31,608 nucleotides of DNA from Schoenoplectus triqueter (GCA_964058805.1 CAXKVV010001190.1:1-31608), one strand, 5' to 3'. Shown: positions 1 to 11,705, numbered from the stretch's first letter. The notes: generated by a model not told the origin, from the sequence alone. Made by a program: numbers and translations.

Positions 1-1840
1 TTTTAATCTACACGATTTCTCCAAGTCCGATGGCATTTCATGATGCAAAGATATTCCCACAGCTTTTGTAGTAAAAACTAAAACGAAAGTGAATTAACTC
101 AGAAAACATAACGTGCTAAAATTTACTTTATCGTGGGCTACAAATCAAACACTTTGTGAATTCATACTATATAGCCCAATATTCACAGGGGCCAGGGACG
201 AAAATAAGGTTTCCCTCTTTAGTAAAACGTGATAATTCAGCATCTGATAGCTACTGAGTTCCATTTCGCCTCAGCATAGCCAGAGCAATATAAACTCAAA
301 GAATCAATCCATGAAGAATTGAAGATGATGAGTGTTCCAATCTTATTCATTTGTCTTCACAGCGCCACATGCAAGGACAAAACTTTTTTGAGGGAACATA
401 AATTGTTAAAAAGAAAAAAGAATAAAAGCGGCATTATCTAACAGCCCCAAAAAAATGCCAAAACAAAGATAAAATAAAGAGATTAAACAAATATTCCAGC
501 TCAGAACTCTTCCTCTCTTCATCTTTATCTTTTCAATTTTTATCACTGATGAGTGTTAGGTTAGGCACGAACATAGGATTCAAGCATGAGTTGAACTTTA
601 GGCGGAGACAAGATCTCAGTAGCGGAGGGGGTGCCAGGGGGGTCTGACACCCTCCAATATTTACGTAATTTAGTACATATATGAGATTAACTAGATAGCC
701 CTAATTTATTTCAAGGCTTCAAATATATAAATTAGTAGTAAAATTTTAAATTATAAAAATATTTTGCTCAATTAAAAATGATAGGTCAGTCAACCAATAA
801 TGAATATCATTCTAAATAATCAATATTATCATATCTAGTGATAGTAGTAATTTGATTAATTGATTTTGACAATTCCTTCATAGTCTCGACGATTCATTTG
901 CTTCTTGCCTTCTTCAACCATTCTCTATCGTAGACAGATAGTCCGTGAGTTTCATCTATCTCCAAATCTATCTCTAATCACAAATAATTATCTAAGAGTT
1001 GTAACTTTAATTTACATTTTAGTTATTACTATGTAGTTGTTATTTTATTTTATGAATTTACATGTCACTTTTTTGATATTAATTGTTAATTGTAAGTTAT
1101 ATTTTTTTTATGAAACATAACAAATATTTATTGTTTAATATATTATTCATGCTTAATATTGAATTATTTTTACATATTTTTTTTAATTTTCATCATTGAG
1201 TTATAATATCATTAATATATTTTTTGATATTGATAAAAGCAATAAAATAGAGTTTAAATTATTCAATTGAAATGATAATCGGTTTATCCTGTAAAAATCT
1301 ATATGTAAAAAAAATATGGATTGGGTTGAGTTAATTAAATAATTCTTTCAACTTAGTATAATGAGATTGAGTTCAAATTTTGATAAAAAAAATCAATGAC
1401 CCACTCGTTGCGCACCCATATCTATTTAGACAAAGAAAACACTTATGCCGGTCAAAATATTTTTCAAAATCTATCTTACAACTATATTTAAAATATAAAA
1501 CATGTAGAATTATTATTTTGATTCAAAATAGTTAAAATAATATGCTATAATCTATCAAATATTTAGTAAAATAAGCATCTAAATTTAATACACCAAAGTT
1601 TTAAATATGTATTTTTTAATAAATTTATTATTATATTATTTAAAATTTTGTTCAATCCTACAATCATGAGTGAATTTAGAGGTGAACTAGCATGGGACTG
1701 TCCCTCTCTATGAAATTAAAATTTGTACAAAAAAATTAAAAATCATAGTGTATTTTGAGAGATTTTGTTCATTCGACACCCACAATATTTATATCTAATG
1801 TCCGAGCACCCCCTAAGTTAAAATTCCGATTTTGTCCTTA
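1..1840. other. AT-rich intergenic DNA with repeat remnants
   Basis: No coding region is recognisable. Around 612-655 there is a G-rich motif, CGGAGGGGGTGCC, followed by GACACCCTCC. At 1795-1840 the motif GAGCACCCCCTAAGTT is followed by ATTCCG. Both resemble the two ends of the small element at 1934-2114, so an older, larger member of that repeat family may span roughly 612-1840. The rest is AT-rich without features I can support. Confidence 0.4.
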
Positions 1841-1843
1841 CAA

Positions 1844-1943
1844 GATCCCAAATATAAGAGTCAGAGGAGGTGACGGATGGTACCAGAGGCGGAGATCCCA
1901 AATATAAGAGTCAGAGGAGGTGACAGATGGTACCAAGGGCGGA
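1844..1943. repeat. 50-bp direct tandem duplication
   Basis: Two near-identical 50-bp units begin GATCCCAAATATAAGAGTCA at 1844 and 1894. They differ by only a few bases. The second unit overlaps the start of the inserted element at 1934, so the duplication and the insertion are linked in history. Confidence 0.8.
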
Positions 1944-2114
1944 GATAGGGGGTGGTACCCCCATAATTTATATAAATTAGTGAAAGTTATTAATTTTTGC
2001 TTGTATTAGTAGGATATTTATATGTTGGGCATCCCTCAAAATTTTATTTTAAATTTATAAATCATTCAATTAAATTCTCGGCACCCCCTAAGTTTAAATT
2101 CTTATTCCGATCCT
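1934..2114. mobile_element. 181-bp non-autonomous element with 9-bp target duplication (Mutator-like MITE?)
   Basis: The 9-bp direct repeat AGATGGTAC flanks the segment (1925-1933 and 2115-2123). The ends form imperfect terminal inverted repeats: AGGGCGGAGATA near the left end, and AGGATCGGAATA when the right end is read in reverse complement. Just inside each end are facing G-runs and C-runs (GGGGGTGGTACCCCC; GGCACCCCCTAAG). A 9-bp duplication is the hallmark of Mutator-like elements, so I infer that class. No transposase is encoded. Confidence 0.55.
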
Positions 2115-2370
2115 AGATGGTACACTAGAGAAAGGAGATAAGGAACCCGAAAAATTGAGAGGGGAGTATGAATGTATGGGAGGATATTTTAAACATTACG
2201 TATATCATTATATTTTCAACATTGAAATTATATCTTTATATAATTATAATGATAAAAAATCAATTTACTTGAGTTTGTAGCGGTATTAAATTAATTTGAC
2301 GTTTAAAGTGTTATTTTCTAATTTTCAAACTTTAAAATGACATTTAACTAATTTTCTCAAAATTAAAACA

Positions 2371-2750
2371 TCACTTGGCTATAGTAGGCCAACTCGGAAA
2401 CCTCACTTGGAGGACTTTGGCATACTCCACTAGTTTCATGGTCTCCGGTAAAACAACCTCCACCGCTTCATTTGCACAAAAAATTCAGCCCATGCACTAA
2501 GAAACAGTGTCTTCATATTATCTAACAGCTTCAGGTTATTCATCTCTTCGATTGTTCTCATCCATCCTAATAAAGAACTGAACGCTATGTCGAGGTAGCC
2601 GATCGTGTCACCACCGAAAAACAGCTTCCCCTTGCTAATCTTGCCAAAAGCATCCTCGAGAAGTTGTAGATTTGCCACTGCTTGTTCCTTGGTCTCGACC
2701 TTAGCCTCCTCAGTTTGATCCTTTAATATGCCATAAAGTGAAGAGACTAA
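2371..2750 (-). pseudogene. Tau GST second-exon pseudogene
   Basis: This segment is closely similar to exon 2 of the intact GST at 8034-8390, with shared stretches such as [13 protein letters not shown] and [14 protein letters not shown]. Two lesions are visible. A one-base loss in the A/T run near 2475-2488 shifts the frame after LSAWAE. The splice acceptor CAG of the intact gene is CAA here (2751-2753). No exon 1 is present: a truncated MITE (2829-3068) and a retroelement LTR (from 3091) occupy the expected intron. Past the frameshift, the original frame ends KLVEYAKVLQVRFPSWPTIAK and then TGA. That tail resembles normal tau GST ends more than the tail of the intact copy does. This is a decayed tandem duplicate. 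Confidence 0.85.
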
Positions 2751-2828
2751 TTGCTCGAGTTAATTAACTCCTTGGCACCAAACATTAGAGTTGTATTATG
2801 TGCTTCCTAAAGCAAACTGGGAGTAGTA

Positions 2829-3068
2829 TTTCAGACTAAAATCTCTGATTTCAAACTAGATACGATCGATCAAAACCGTTTAATCTAATCTTTATATAAA
2901 AATATATTAGCAAATTAAAATTTATATTTTTTTGGAATTGATTTACTATTTTTTCAGATGAGGAGAAAATCATTGTTTTTGAACGAATCAGAATTCTCAG
3001 ATCAAGTCATTTTCTCCCCATCCAAAAAAATAGTAAACCAATTTCAAAAATATAAAATTTAGTTTTGA
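2829..3068. mobile_element. Truncated MITE of the 13.3-14.1 kb family
   Basis: The sequence matches the core of the elements at 13283-13668 and 13721-14127: GATCGATCAAAACCGTTTAA, then an AATCTT...TATTAG block, then a central palindrome around GAATTCTCAGATCAAGTCATTTTCTCC, with AAAAAAATAGTAAACCAATTT on the far side. The outer right arm is missing and an LTR begins shortly after, at 3091. It lies where the intron of the GST pseudogene would be. Confidence 0.65.
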
Positions 3069-3090
3069 AGGACCTTGAACGTCCATAGGA

Positions 3091-4231
3091 TGTTGGTATT
3101 GAAAGGTCAAGATAGTGTAAGAATGTAAAGAATTTCAGGTAGAAATGTATAAATTAATTTGGGGCTTAATGTTCAAGTGTAATGACAGCTGAATACGATT
3201 TAAATCAATTCAATTCTCACAAGAATATAACAATCAAAGAAATATGAGAAAAGAAAATATAGATAAAGCAATAACACAAGATGTAACGGAGTTCGACTTT
3301 AACAATACCTACGTCTCCGGGACCCTCAACCTCTAACAATTAAGATTGAACCGATATATTTAAAAAAAAGTTTTTACACTTGTAGAATTTGGTCCCTTAC
3401 AAAAATGGGCTGCCAAGCCTATCGGTAACAAGAGCGACAACACACTAAAAAATGTGAGTGACAACACACTCAAAAGAAAGTGAGCACTATAGCTCAAGAA
3501 AATATTTTCAAGAAGATCACGAAGGATCAAATTGAGAGAATAGAGAGAAGCTAAATTGAGCTTGAACAAAGATTTGGTTAATTGAGTGTATCAATCTTTT
3601 GAATTATCTCTCTCACTTTGTATATGATTAGTAAGCTCTCTGTAGTAATAATTTTGCTAGATAGATCAGATTTTTTTTATAAGTGAGATATGTGATCCTT
3701 TTAAATAGATCTTCTAAAATAACTGAAGAAACTATTTTTCGGCCTGAACCATTATAACGATTTAGAAAGAATAGCCATTGGATCAACTAAGCTGAAATAT
3801 TATAACGATTTATCAAGTTGTTATACGTTTCATGAATCATTGTAACAATTACATAATCGTTATACGTTTCATAAATCGTTGTAACGATTACTGAATCGTT
3901 ACATAACGATACACTCTAGTTTCTTTGAGAATGTTTTTGTCTTAGAATATTTTTGAGTATTGAAATGAACCGTTATAATAATTCACTGGGCAAAAGCACT
4001 TTTCTTATTGTTTAAGCTCAATTTATCTTGATCAATTCAATCCAGTTTGAGTCTAACTAAACCTAAGCCTAATGTAGTCTTGATTAAGCGCTTGTATCTC
4101 AGCACTAGTTTTAGTTCTTGTGCACTAGTCCATTTGCATGTTAATCCTTGCACAAAACTCAAACAAGACAAATTGTAAAATTCAAAATTGTTTTACAAAT
4201 CGACAAATCAAAGAAGATGTTAAGTGTAACA
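3091..4231 (-). mobile_element. LTR of a Copia (SIRE-like) retroelement relic
   Basis: Read on the minus strand, a purine-rich polypurine tract (4244-4232) is followed at once by TGTTACACTTAACATC, the typical junction of a 3' LTR in SIRE/Maximus Copia elements. The 1,141-bp stretch then ends ...AATACCAACA at 3091, so it has TG...CA ends. TATA-like boxes (TATTTAAAAGG and CTTATAAAA) lie mid-LTR on the minus strand around 3670-3702. Near-palindromic AACGATT/AATCGTT motifs cluster at 3750-3910. No target duplication can be tested because the other LTR is not found. Confidence 0.65.
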
Positions 4232-4244
4232 ATCTCCCCCTTTT
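4232..4244 (-). promoter_or_regulatory. Polypurine tract of the retroelement
   Basis: The minus strand reads AAAAGGGGGAGAT directly before the TG start of the LTR. This is the plus-strand priming site used in reverse transcription of LTR elements, and it fixes the element's orientation and LTR boundary. Confidence 0.7.
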
Positions 4245-4429
4245 GTCGATTTGTAAAACACGCATGGGTGCATAAATATAACATATGATGTAGATTTCAC
4301 CCAAAAATTTCTCTCCCTTTTTGAAAATCGGACAAAAAGGTGCAATTAAAGAATTTATTTCAATTTAGCCCCCCTAAATTGATTGCTCCCCCTTAATATA
4401 TGCACCGTGTATAAGATAAAGAATTTAAA

Positions 4430-5390
4430 GTACTTTCAAAATAAAAAAATATAATTCATTAGCTAACTTCCCCTAAATATGTTGCATATATGATTTGAAG
4501 GGACAATTAAGCATGGTGAGTCTCTAATTTTTAATTTTAGGAACCCAAACAATATTTACGATGTTATTTTCTTTTTTATGTTTGTAATCAAGTGAGATAT
4601 GACCAATATGACAATAATAATTATAAAATACACATGTTTGAGACTTTTTACTATTTTTAACAAATGTATTTTGATAGCTTTCTTTTAAGTTTTGAACTTG
4701 AGTCTTGAGTTTTTCTTTAGAAATATTTTTATGTTTTTGAGAAACAACTCGTTTATATTCATATCTTTAAGTTTTGGTTTGAAAATTGTTTTGATTTTTA
4801 AACTCATAAAGCCATCCATCGGGTCCTTTAAAATATAATTTGTTTGACCAACTAGGATTGAAAAATATAGCATTGTTGCTTTGAAAATTCATTTTTCATT
4901 TGTTAATCTTTTTATCAAATTGATTATATTGAAATGCATAATTGTGTTTCTTATTGAAAGATTTAGTCTTAGTAGATTTCATAATTTTTGCATTTGACCC
5001 ATGACTTTATTTCTCTTTTGATTTAGGGTAAATTGAAGTCTTAAAAGATTTCTTATATTTAAGACCCGACTTGTTGCTAGGCTTTTGACCTATAACCTTG
5101 TTTAAATCCATTGAAGTAAAGCTTGTTGAAATACATGAGGATTTTAATGTCCTATTTCCAGTTTCTAAAGTTTGCACTTTCACTTTTAATGTTGCAACTT
5201 CACCTAAATGCATTTGACAATTATTTTCCAAATTTTGTAATTTAAACTCATAAGATTGAACCTTTAACTCAAATTTTGAATTTTTTTTTCAAGTCTCTCA
5301 ATTATCTCTTTTTGAGAAGATGAATCATGAATAAGACTCTCTAAACTAGATACAAAAGAAGGACTATATTCTCAATTAAATTCTGCAAAC
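4430..5390 (-). pseudogene. Decayed Copia gag fragment
   Basis: Several overlapping minus-strand frames line up as one broken gag. First comes a coiled-coil stretch (SLESLIHDSSSQKEIIERLE, then LENNCQMHLGEVATLKVKVQ), then KPSNKSGLKYKK, then NPSWSNKLYFKGPDGWLYEF. A CCHC-like knuckle TCVFYNYYCHIGHISLDY follows, with its last Cys changed to Tyr, and then VNIVWVPK. Stops and frameshifts interrupt it (for example the TAA at 5007). No integrase, reverse transcriptase or RNase H lies between this gag end and the polypurine tract about 200 bp away, so the element was non-autonomous or internally deleted. Confidence 0.6.
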
Positions 5391-6597
5391 AGAATTCAAT
5401 GAAAACTAATTTGAAAAATCATATCTAGTCAAAATTTTGGTTCATTTGTGTCTCAAAATTCAATGAAAAACGATGATTATCTCAATTTTAGTCAAAACTT
5501 TAGAACTGACAACAATTAGTCCATCAACCGATAATCTGATTTTAAAAAAAATCATATCTCCAATATCTTTTCACCAAATAATATGGTTCAAATCTCTTTA
5601 GAAAACTCTCTTACAGATATTTCTAACCATGTAAACCATAAATTTTATTAAGTATCAGAAAAATGAGAAATTTCCCACGAAATCACCCTATTTTGACAAC
5701 TTGTTAGAATCACCTATTTTGCGTCTCTCATAACTTTCTACTCATAAATCCAAAATTCATGTCCTTAGACTTTCTAAAAAGCTCTCAAAGTGAAGTATAA
5801 TCCATAAAAAAATCACATAATTTTAAATTACCAACTGAGAGAAAATTGATTCGCACTATTGAAAGATCACTGCTTCAGAACTCTGACAGACTGACAACTT
5901 TTGATAGTGACTGTCATAACTTTATTTCTCCTTATCCAATAGATGAGTTCATTCACTTTCTGGAAAGATTACTGAGAGCTCTACAACAGTTGTGAAGAAC
6001 ATCAAGTTATTTGGATAACATAAAGATATAAAAAAATCCATCACAACATCAGACAATTCAGAAATATATCTGTTTTGAACACCATAAATAATTTCCACAA
6101 TTCTTTCAAATAATCACAAAATTGAGACCATAAATCACATGAAAACAATTAGAAATCAAAATCAAGTCTTCGGTATCAATTTCAAATGGAAAAGAGCACT
6201 CATGACTTTGACCACTATTGGAAATAACAGATTAAGAGAATTTCAAAATTATCAGCGAAAGCGTTTTTCTTTTGATCTTACATCTCCGATCACATCCGGC
6301 ATGCCTAAGCCCTTACGCTGCATCTCCTGCACCGTAGGCATCTGTGAATCGCTTGGTTGGAGATAAACTACAGTCAAGACCGAACCTATCTCGGCATGGA
6401 GGAAACAAGTTCTCTTAGTGTTCTCTCTCTTTTTGTATCCCAGACACACTTAGATATACTTTACTATATATCCTCTACTGATACAGAGTATCTATTCATA
6501 AATAGAGAGATTACTGGTTTAAATAGGTGCGAATACACATTTTCAACGAACAAATCTATTTAGACCGCACATAACCCAAAACCAACAATGCATATTT
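5391..6597. other. Repeat-like non-coding DNA, unassigned
   Basis: I see no coding region I can support. The stretch has the texture of retroelement leader or LTR DNA, with recurring phrases such as CATAACTTTCTACTCATAAA and CATAACTTTATTTCTCC. A more balanced-composition patch at 6250-6400 is open on the minus strand for 65 codons (VQEMQRKGLGMPDVIGDV) but matches nothing I recognise. Confidence 0.35.
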
Positions 6598-7245
6598 TCA
6601 ATCAACAGGTCTATTTAGATCACACATAGCACAAAACCAACAATTAACAATGCATCTCATACTAGCTGCTGAGATGTCATTCTCTGACAAGTTGGTCACC
6701 TCTAGATTTGACTCATTAATAGACCCATTAAGCATGATGTGAAAAGGAAGCGACAAAGAAGCAATTGTGCACCTCTCATAGATTACCATTTCTTCTCCTT
6801 TTTGAAATGCCACCATGGTAGCCTCCTCCGGAGTATCATTCCTGGTGCTGGTGGGGTAAACTAGCATAGAAGCCCTCACTGGAATGTCCAAAGAAACGTC
6901 TACATGCCCAAGCTCTTTACAAAACTTACCACAATATGAGAGTACGTCCATGATAAAACCCTTCTCCATGCTTCTCATATTGCAACTAGGTACTGTAAAT
7001 AGTTTTTTCATACACATTATTTTCGTGATTCCAAGCCGAATGGAGGCTTCTTTGGAGCAATTTTGTTTCACCAAGCCCTCAGAAAATATGATACTGAAGC
7101 AAAAGTAACGATCTGATTGTTTTTTCTGGCTTGCATTGCTCACATTCCTCATGAATCTGGGCTAATACACTAATATCTTCGTTAAGGTCTGGATCGAACT
7201 TCTCAAGGACCGAGTCTAGTGAGATTTTGAGAGGATCGGATAAGA
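6598..7245 (-). pseudogene. Frameshifted coding relic, possibly a RING-H2 E3 ligase
   Basis: Two consecutive minus-strand frames look protein-like. The first (about 7245-7090) reads DPLKISLDSVLEKFDPDL... then VLAQIHEECEQCKPEKTIRS and ends at TGA. One frameshift later (to 6598) the text continues as EGLVKQNCSKEASIRLGITK through VSLDIPVRASMLVYP to ...CIVNCWFCAMCDLNRPVD. The end resembles the tail of plant RING-H2 proteins (C-IVxW...CPxCR..PVD), and ERCTI could be the first Cys pair with the second Cys lost. Several zinc ligands are missing. The RING identity is a weak guess, while the broken reading frame is seen directly. Confidence 0.35.
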
Positions 7246-7450
7246 ATCGGATTGGAAAGGACCGGATTTGATAAAATCTGAGCCGGGTTTGTTAGAGACC
7301 AGGTTGAAAATTACTCATTTCTTCGAGGTTAGGCCCACCATTTCCAAACCCGGCCCTTACAAGGGGAAAGGGTCAGGCCGGGTTGAAGCGGGGTCGGGCT
7401 TCTCGATGGGCCGGTTAGGCAGAGTTTAAGGGCTCGACTCTTATGTGTTA
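7246..7450. repeat. GC-rich patch with GGGCCGG/CCGGCCC motifs
   Basis: The stretch stands out in AT-rich surroundings, with repeated blocks such as AACCCGGCCC, CAGGCCGGGTTGAAGCGGGG and GATGGGCCGG. Such motifs are common near ends of plant transposons, but I cannot define element borders here. Confidence 0.3.
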
Positions 7451-8033
7451 TGCTTAATAATCAATAAATTGAGTTTTCAATGAGTAAATACTCAAATTTA
7501 AAAAATGATAGGGAAATTTCTAATTAGAAAATTTTCTATAGGTACATACCTAATTTTTCCAAAATATATCAGTTGATTAGCGATCTAAATTTGTTTGGGA
7601 TTATATTTTTCAAGTTTCTTTTATAATGAATAAGGATTTTCAGCCGAGATGACATGTTATTCCTCATATTTTCCCATTCTTAGATTTCTTTAAAAAATTT
7701 AAAATGGTTTGACATGTTAAGATATAATCACTAATTTTAATTAATTGATGTTCGGTGTTCCTTCATAAAATAATAGTAATAACAAAATAAAATGGAGCCA
7801 ATATATAGAAGCACCAAGATTTATTTTATTCATTATATATGTTTTAGGTAACCTAATATTTAAACAACCACCAAAATCCTGTAAAAGAACTTCATAAACA
7901 ATAGCAAATTAAGCCATGAAAAATATCAGTTGACGACTAACTTTATTATATCGCAATCTCAACCAACATATACACCTCATCATTTACCATGGCCAATGAT
8001 GAATTTTACCATGACAGATGATGAATTAGACGA
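7451..8033. other. AT-rich 3' flank of the GST gene
   Basis: It contains the candidate GST poly(A) signals and no other feature I can support. Confidence 0.4.
7942..7947 (-). terminator. Candidate polyadenylation signal of the GST gene
   Basis: The minus strand has AATAAA about 87 nt past the GST stop codon. Two further AATAAA matches lie at 7819-7829. Plant poly(A) signals are loose, so this is a plausible signal, not a proven one. Confidence 0.35.
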
Positions 8034-8427
8034 TTAAAGTGAAATATCACTTGGCTGGAGGAGGCTCACCAATTTCACGGTTTCGGGTAAAACAGCCTTC
8101 ACCGCTTCATTCTCACAAAAATTTTCAGCCCAAGCGCTAAGAAGCGGTGTCTTCACATCGTCTAACAGCTTGAGGCTACTCATCTCCTCAATTACTCTCA
8201 TCAATCCTAATAAAGAACCGAACGCTATGTCGAGGTAGCCGATCGTGTCACCACCAAAAAACGGTTTTCCTTTGCTGATCTTGCCAAAAGCATCCTCGAG
8301 GAGTTGTAGACCTGCCGCTGCTTGCTCCTCGGCGTCAGCCTTAGCCTCCTCGATTTGACCATTTAATATGCCAAAAAGTGAAGAGAATAACTGCAAGAGT
8401 TAATTAACAAGTTAGTGCATATATCCT

Positions 8428-8475
<48 letters not shown>

Positions 8476-9198
8476 AATTGGGTGATGGTGCTACGCGTAG
8501 TACAGATGGTCCATATGTTATGAAACATTTTTTTTATTTTTAAAATTTAAATAGTCAATCCTATCACTCAAAATGATTTTCATATGAAAATCTAGTAAAA
8601 AAAATATATAATTTGATCTATCATTAGATTTTCATATAAAAATAATTTTGAGCGGTCGGATCGACCATTCAAATTTTAAAAATAAAAAAATGGTCCATAG
8701 CACATTGACCATCTGTGCTACGTATAGCACCGTAGCCAAACTTAATACACACAAACACATAAACACACACACACACACACACACATATAGAGAGAGCAAA
8801 TCTACGGTGTTCTTAAGCTCACGGAAGACCTCCGTGAGCTTATCTCAAAAAGTATATTAAATGATCTCCAAATTTTAATTTTTTACTCTCATTAAATTCT
8901 TCATACTGAAATCTTATGGGATACAAAAATTTAGGATGTTTCGAATTTTCTATGTCACTCTTTTTAATTTTTGAAAATAATGTACATACATTAAATATTT
9001 TATTATTTTTTTAGAGCTGATTTTTAAAAATTAAAAAGAATGACTTAGAAAACTCGAAACATTCTAAATTTTTGTATCCCATAAATTTCAATATAAATAA
9101 TTTAATGAGAGTGAAAAATTAAAATTTACAGATCATTTGATATACTTTTTAAGCTAAACTCATAGAGACTTTCAGTGAGCTTAAAAACACTGTATATT

Positions 9199-9234
<36 letters not shown>

Positions 9235-10419
9235 AAAGTTATGCTACGGTTAGTTGTAAAGTACAAAATACTTTTATATTTCATGTCGTATCTCTCATTT
9301 CCGAATTCAAAACACCAATCCGACTGTTCAAAGTGTTCTCCATATTAAAATATGCTTGGAGAACAAATTTTATATTTTTTGGAATTTTTTTGAAGGGTTG
9401 AAAATACATTGAGTTTATGATTTTCAATAAGAATAATTTTCTAACCCTCAAAAAAAAAGAAAAAAATTCCAAAAAATATAAAATTTAATCTTCAAATATA
9501 TTTTAATATGGAGAACACTTTGAATGGTCAGATTGATGTTTTGAATACGAAAATGAGAAATATGATGTGAAGTACAAAAGCATTTTGTATTTAGTGACAA
9601 ACCATAGCATAACTTTATATATATGGCTTGTGGTGTTTTGCAAAACAAAAAATCATTGTTGTTTTGGCATGAGATTTTATATCCCGACGGCTCAAATAGT
9701 CAATCTAAGTTACTCAATAATTTTTTTATGTCAAAATCTTATGAGACATTAAATTTCATAATTTTTTTGAACTTTCTAACTATTTTTTAAATTATTTTTA
9801 AAAACATCCCTGAAATAGACTATTTTCTTATGTTAAACAAAGTTGTTATTAAAAATAATTTAAAAAATAGCTAGAAATCTCAAAATATCATGAAATTTAA
9901 TATCTCATAAGATTTTGATATAAAGAAATTATTGAGCAACTTAGATTGATCATTTGAGATGTCGGGATACAAAATCTCATTCCAAAGCAACAATGATTTT
10001 TTTTGCTTTTCAAAGCACCATAATGTATAACACACACACACACATAGAGTTATGCTACGTTGAGTCACAAAGTAGAAAATATATTTTGTACTTCGCACCA
10101 TATCTATCATTTATAAATTCAAAAGACCGATTTAACCATTTAAAATGATCTTCATATTAATATATGCTTGGAGACCAAAATTTATATTTTTTTAATTTTT
10201 TTGCTATTTTTAGGGGTAGAAAATAATTATTATTGAAAATCATTAGATCAATGTATTTTCTACCCCTAAAAAAATTCAAAAAATATAAAATTTGATCTCC
10301 AAATATATATTAATATGAAGATTATTTTGAACGGTTGGATTAATCTTTTGAACTCAAAAGTGAGAGATATTGTGTGAAGTACAAAATGATTTTATACTTC
10401 GTGACTAACCGTAGCATTA

Positions 10420-10463
<44 letters not shown>

Positions 10464-10844
10464 TGAGGCTATGGTGTTTCGTGAACTTGTGATTCACGTT
10501 CGTATCCCGAATTTAAAAATCCAAATGGCGGATCCAAACGGTTGAACATGATCTTCATATTAAAATATCTTTGGAGATCAATTTTTATATTTTTTTAAGT
10601 TTTTTACTATTTTTATATGGGTATAAAGTTTGCTGATCTAATGATTTCTGCACCGTCCAATACTAGTGATTTTCACCTATCTAAAAAATAGCAAAATTTT
10701 TTAAAAAAATATATAAAATTTGATCTCCGAAGATATTTCAATTTGAAAATTATGTTTAATGGTTTGGACCGATAGTTTAGACTTTTAAATTTGAGATATA
10801 CACGCAAAGCATATGATATTTTATACTTCGTAAAGCACCATAGC

Positions 10845-10900
<56 letters not shown>

Positions 10901-11664
10901 CTCCAAATCTGCTATTATTCTTGGAGAAGAATAGAGTCCCGTTATTTATTCCAAAAAAATAAAAATAAAATATGAAAAATAGAAAAAAATTATAGATATG
11001 TTCTTTTATTTGTAGATTGATAGCCTGTCAAATTTCATATAATTTCATTCATGTTTGATACTTTATCAAAGATTATCAAGTTTAACGGTCTTTCACTAAT
11101 GTTTGTAATGATTTTAAATTAACGGTCTTTGATGGACTATCAAACGTTAATGAAATTATATGAAATTTGAAAGACTATCAATCTATAAGTAAAAGTACAT
11201 ATTTATAAACTTTTTTCTATTTTTTGTAATAAATAATAGGGCTCTATTCTTCTCTAAGAATAACAGCAGATTTGGAGCCCTCTCTCTCTCTATATATAAG
11301 GCGGGGATCACTTGACAATGGTTATTTTGACAAACTTGACAATGGACTCTTAAATAAATATCAAAAAATTCTTAAAAATAAAAAATTTATAGACATGTTC
11401 TTCTATCTATAGATTGATGGTTATTCAAATTTCATGCTATTTCATTATCGTTTGATACTTCATTAAAGACCGTTAAATTGAAACCGTTACAAATTATATA
11501 AAATTTTAATAGTCTTTGATAATGAAATTGCATGAAATTTGAATGATTATCAATCTATAGGTAGAAGAATACATCAATAATTTTTTTCCTATTTTAAGAT
11601 TTTTTTTTATATTTACTTGAGAGTCCATTGTCAAGATTGTCAAAATAATCATTGTCAAGTGATC

Positions 11665-11705
<41 letters not shown>

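Noticed and set aside
8648..8860. Open frame rich in Thr-His repeats
   Set aside because: It is translation of a (CA)n microsatellite between two MITEs.
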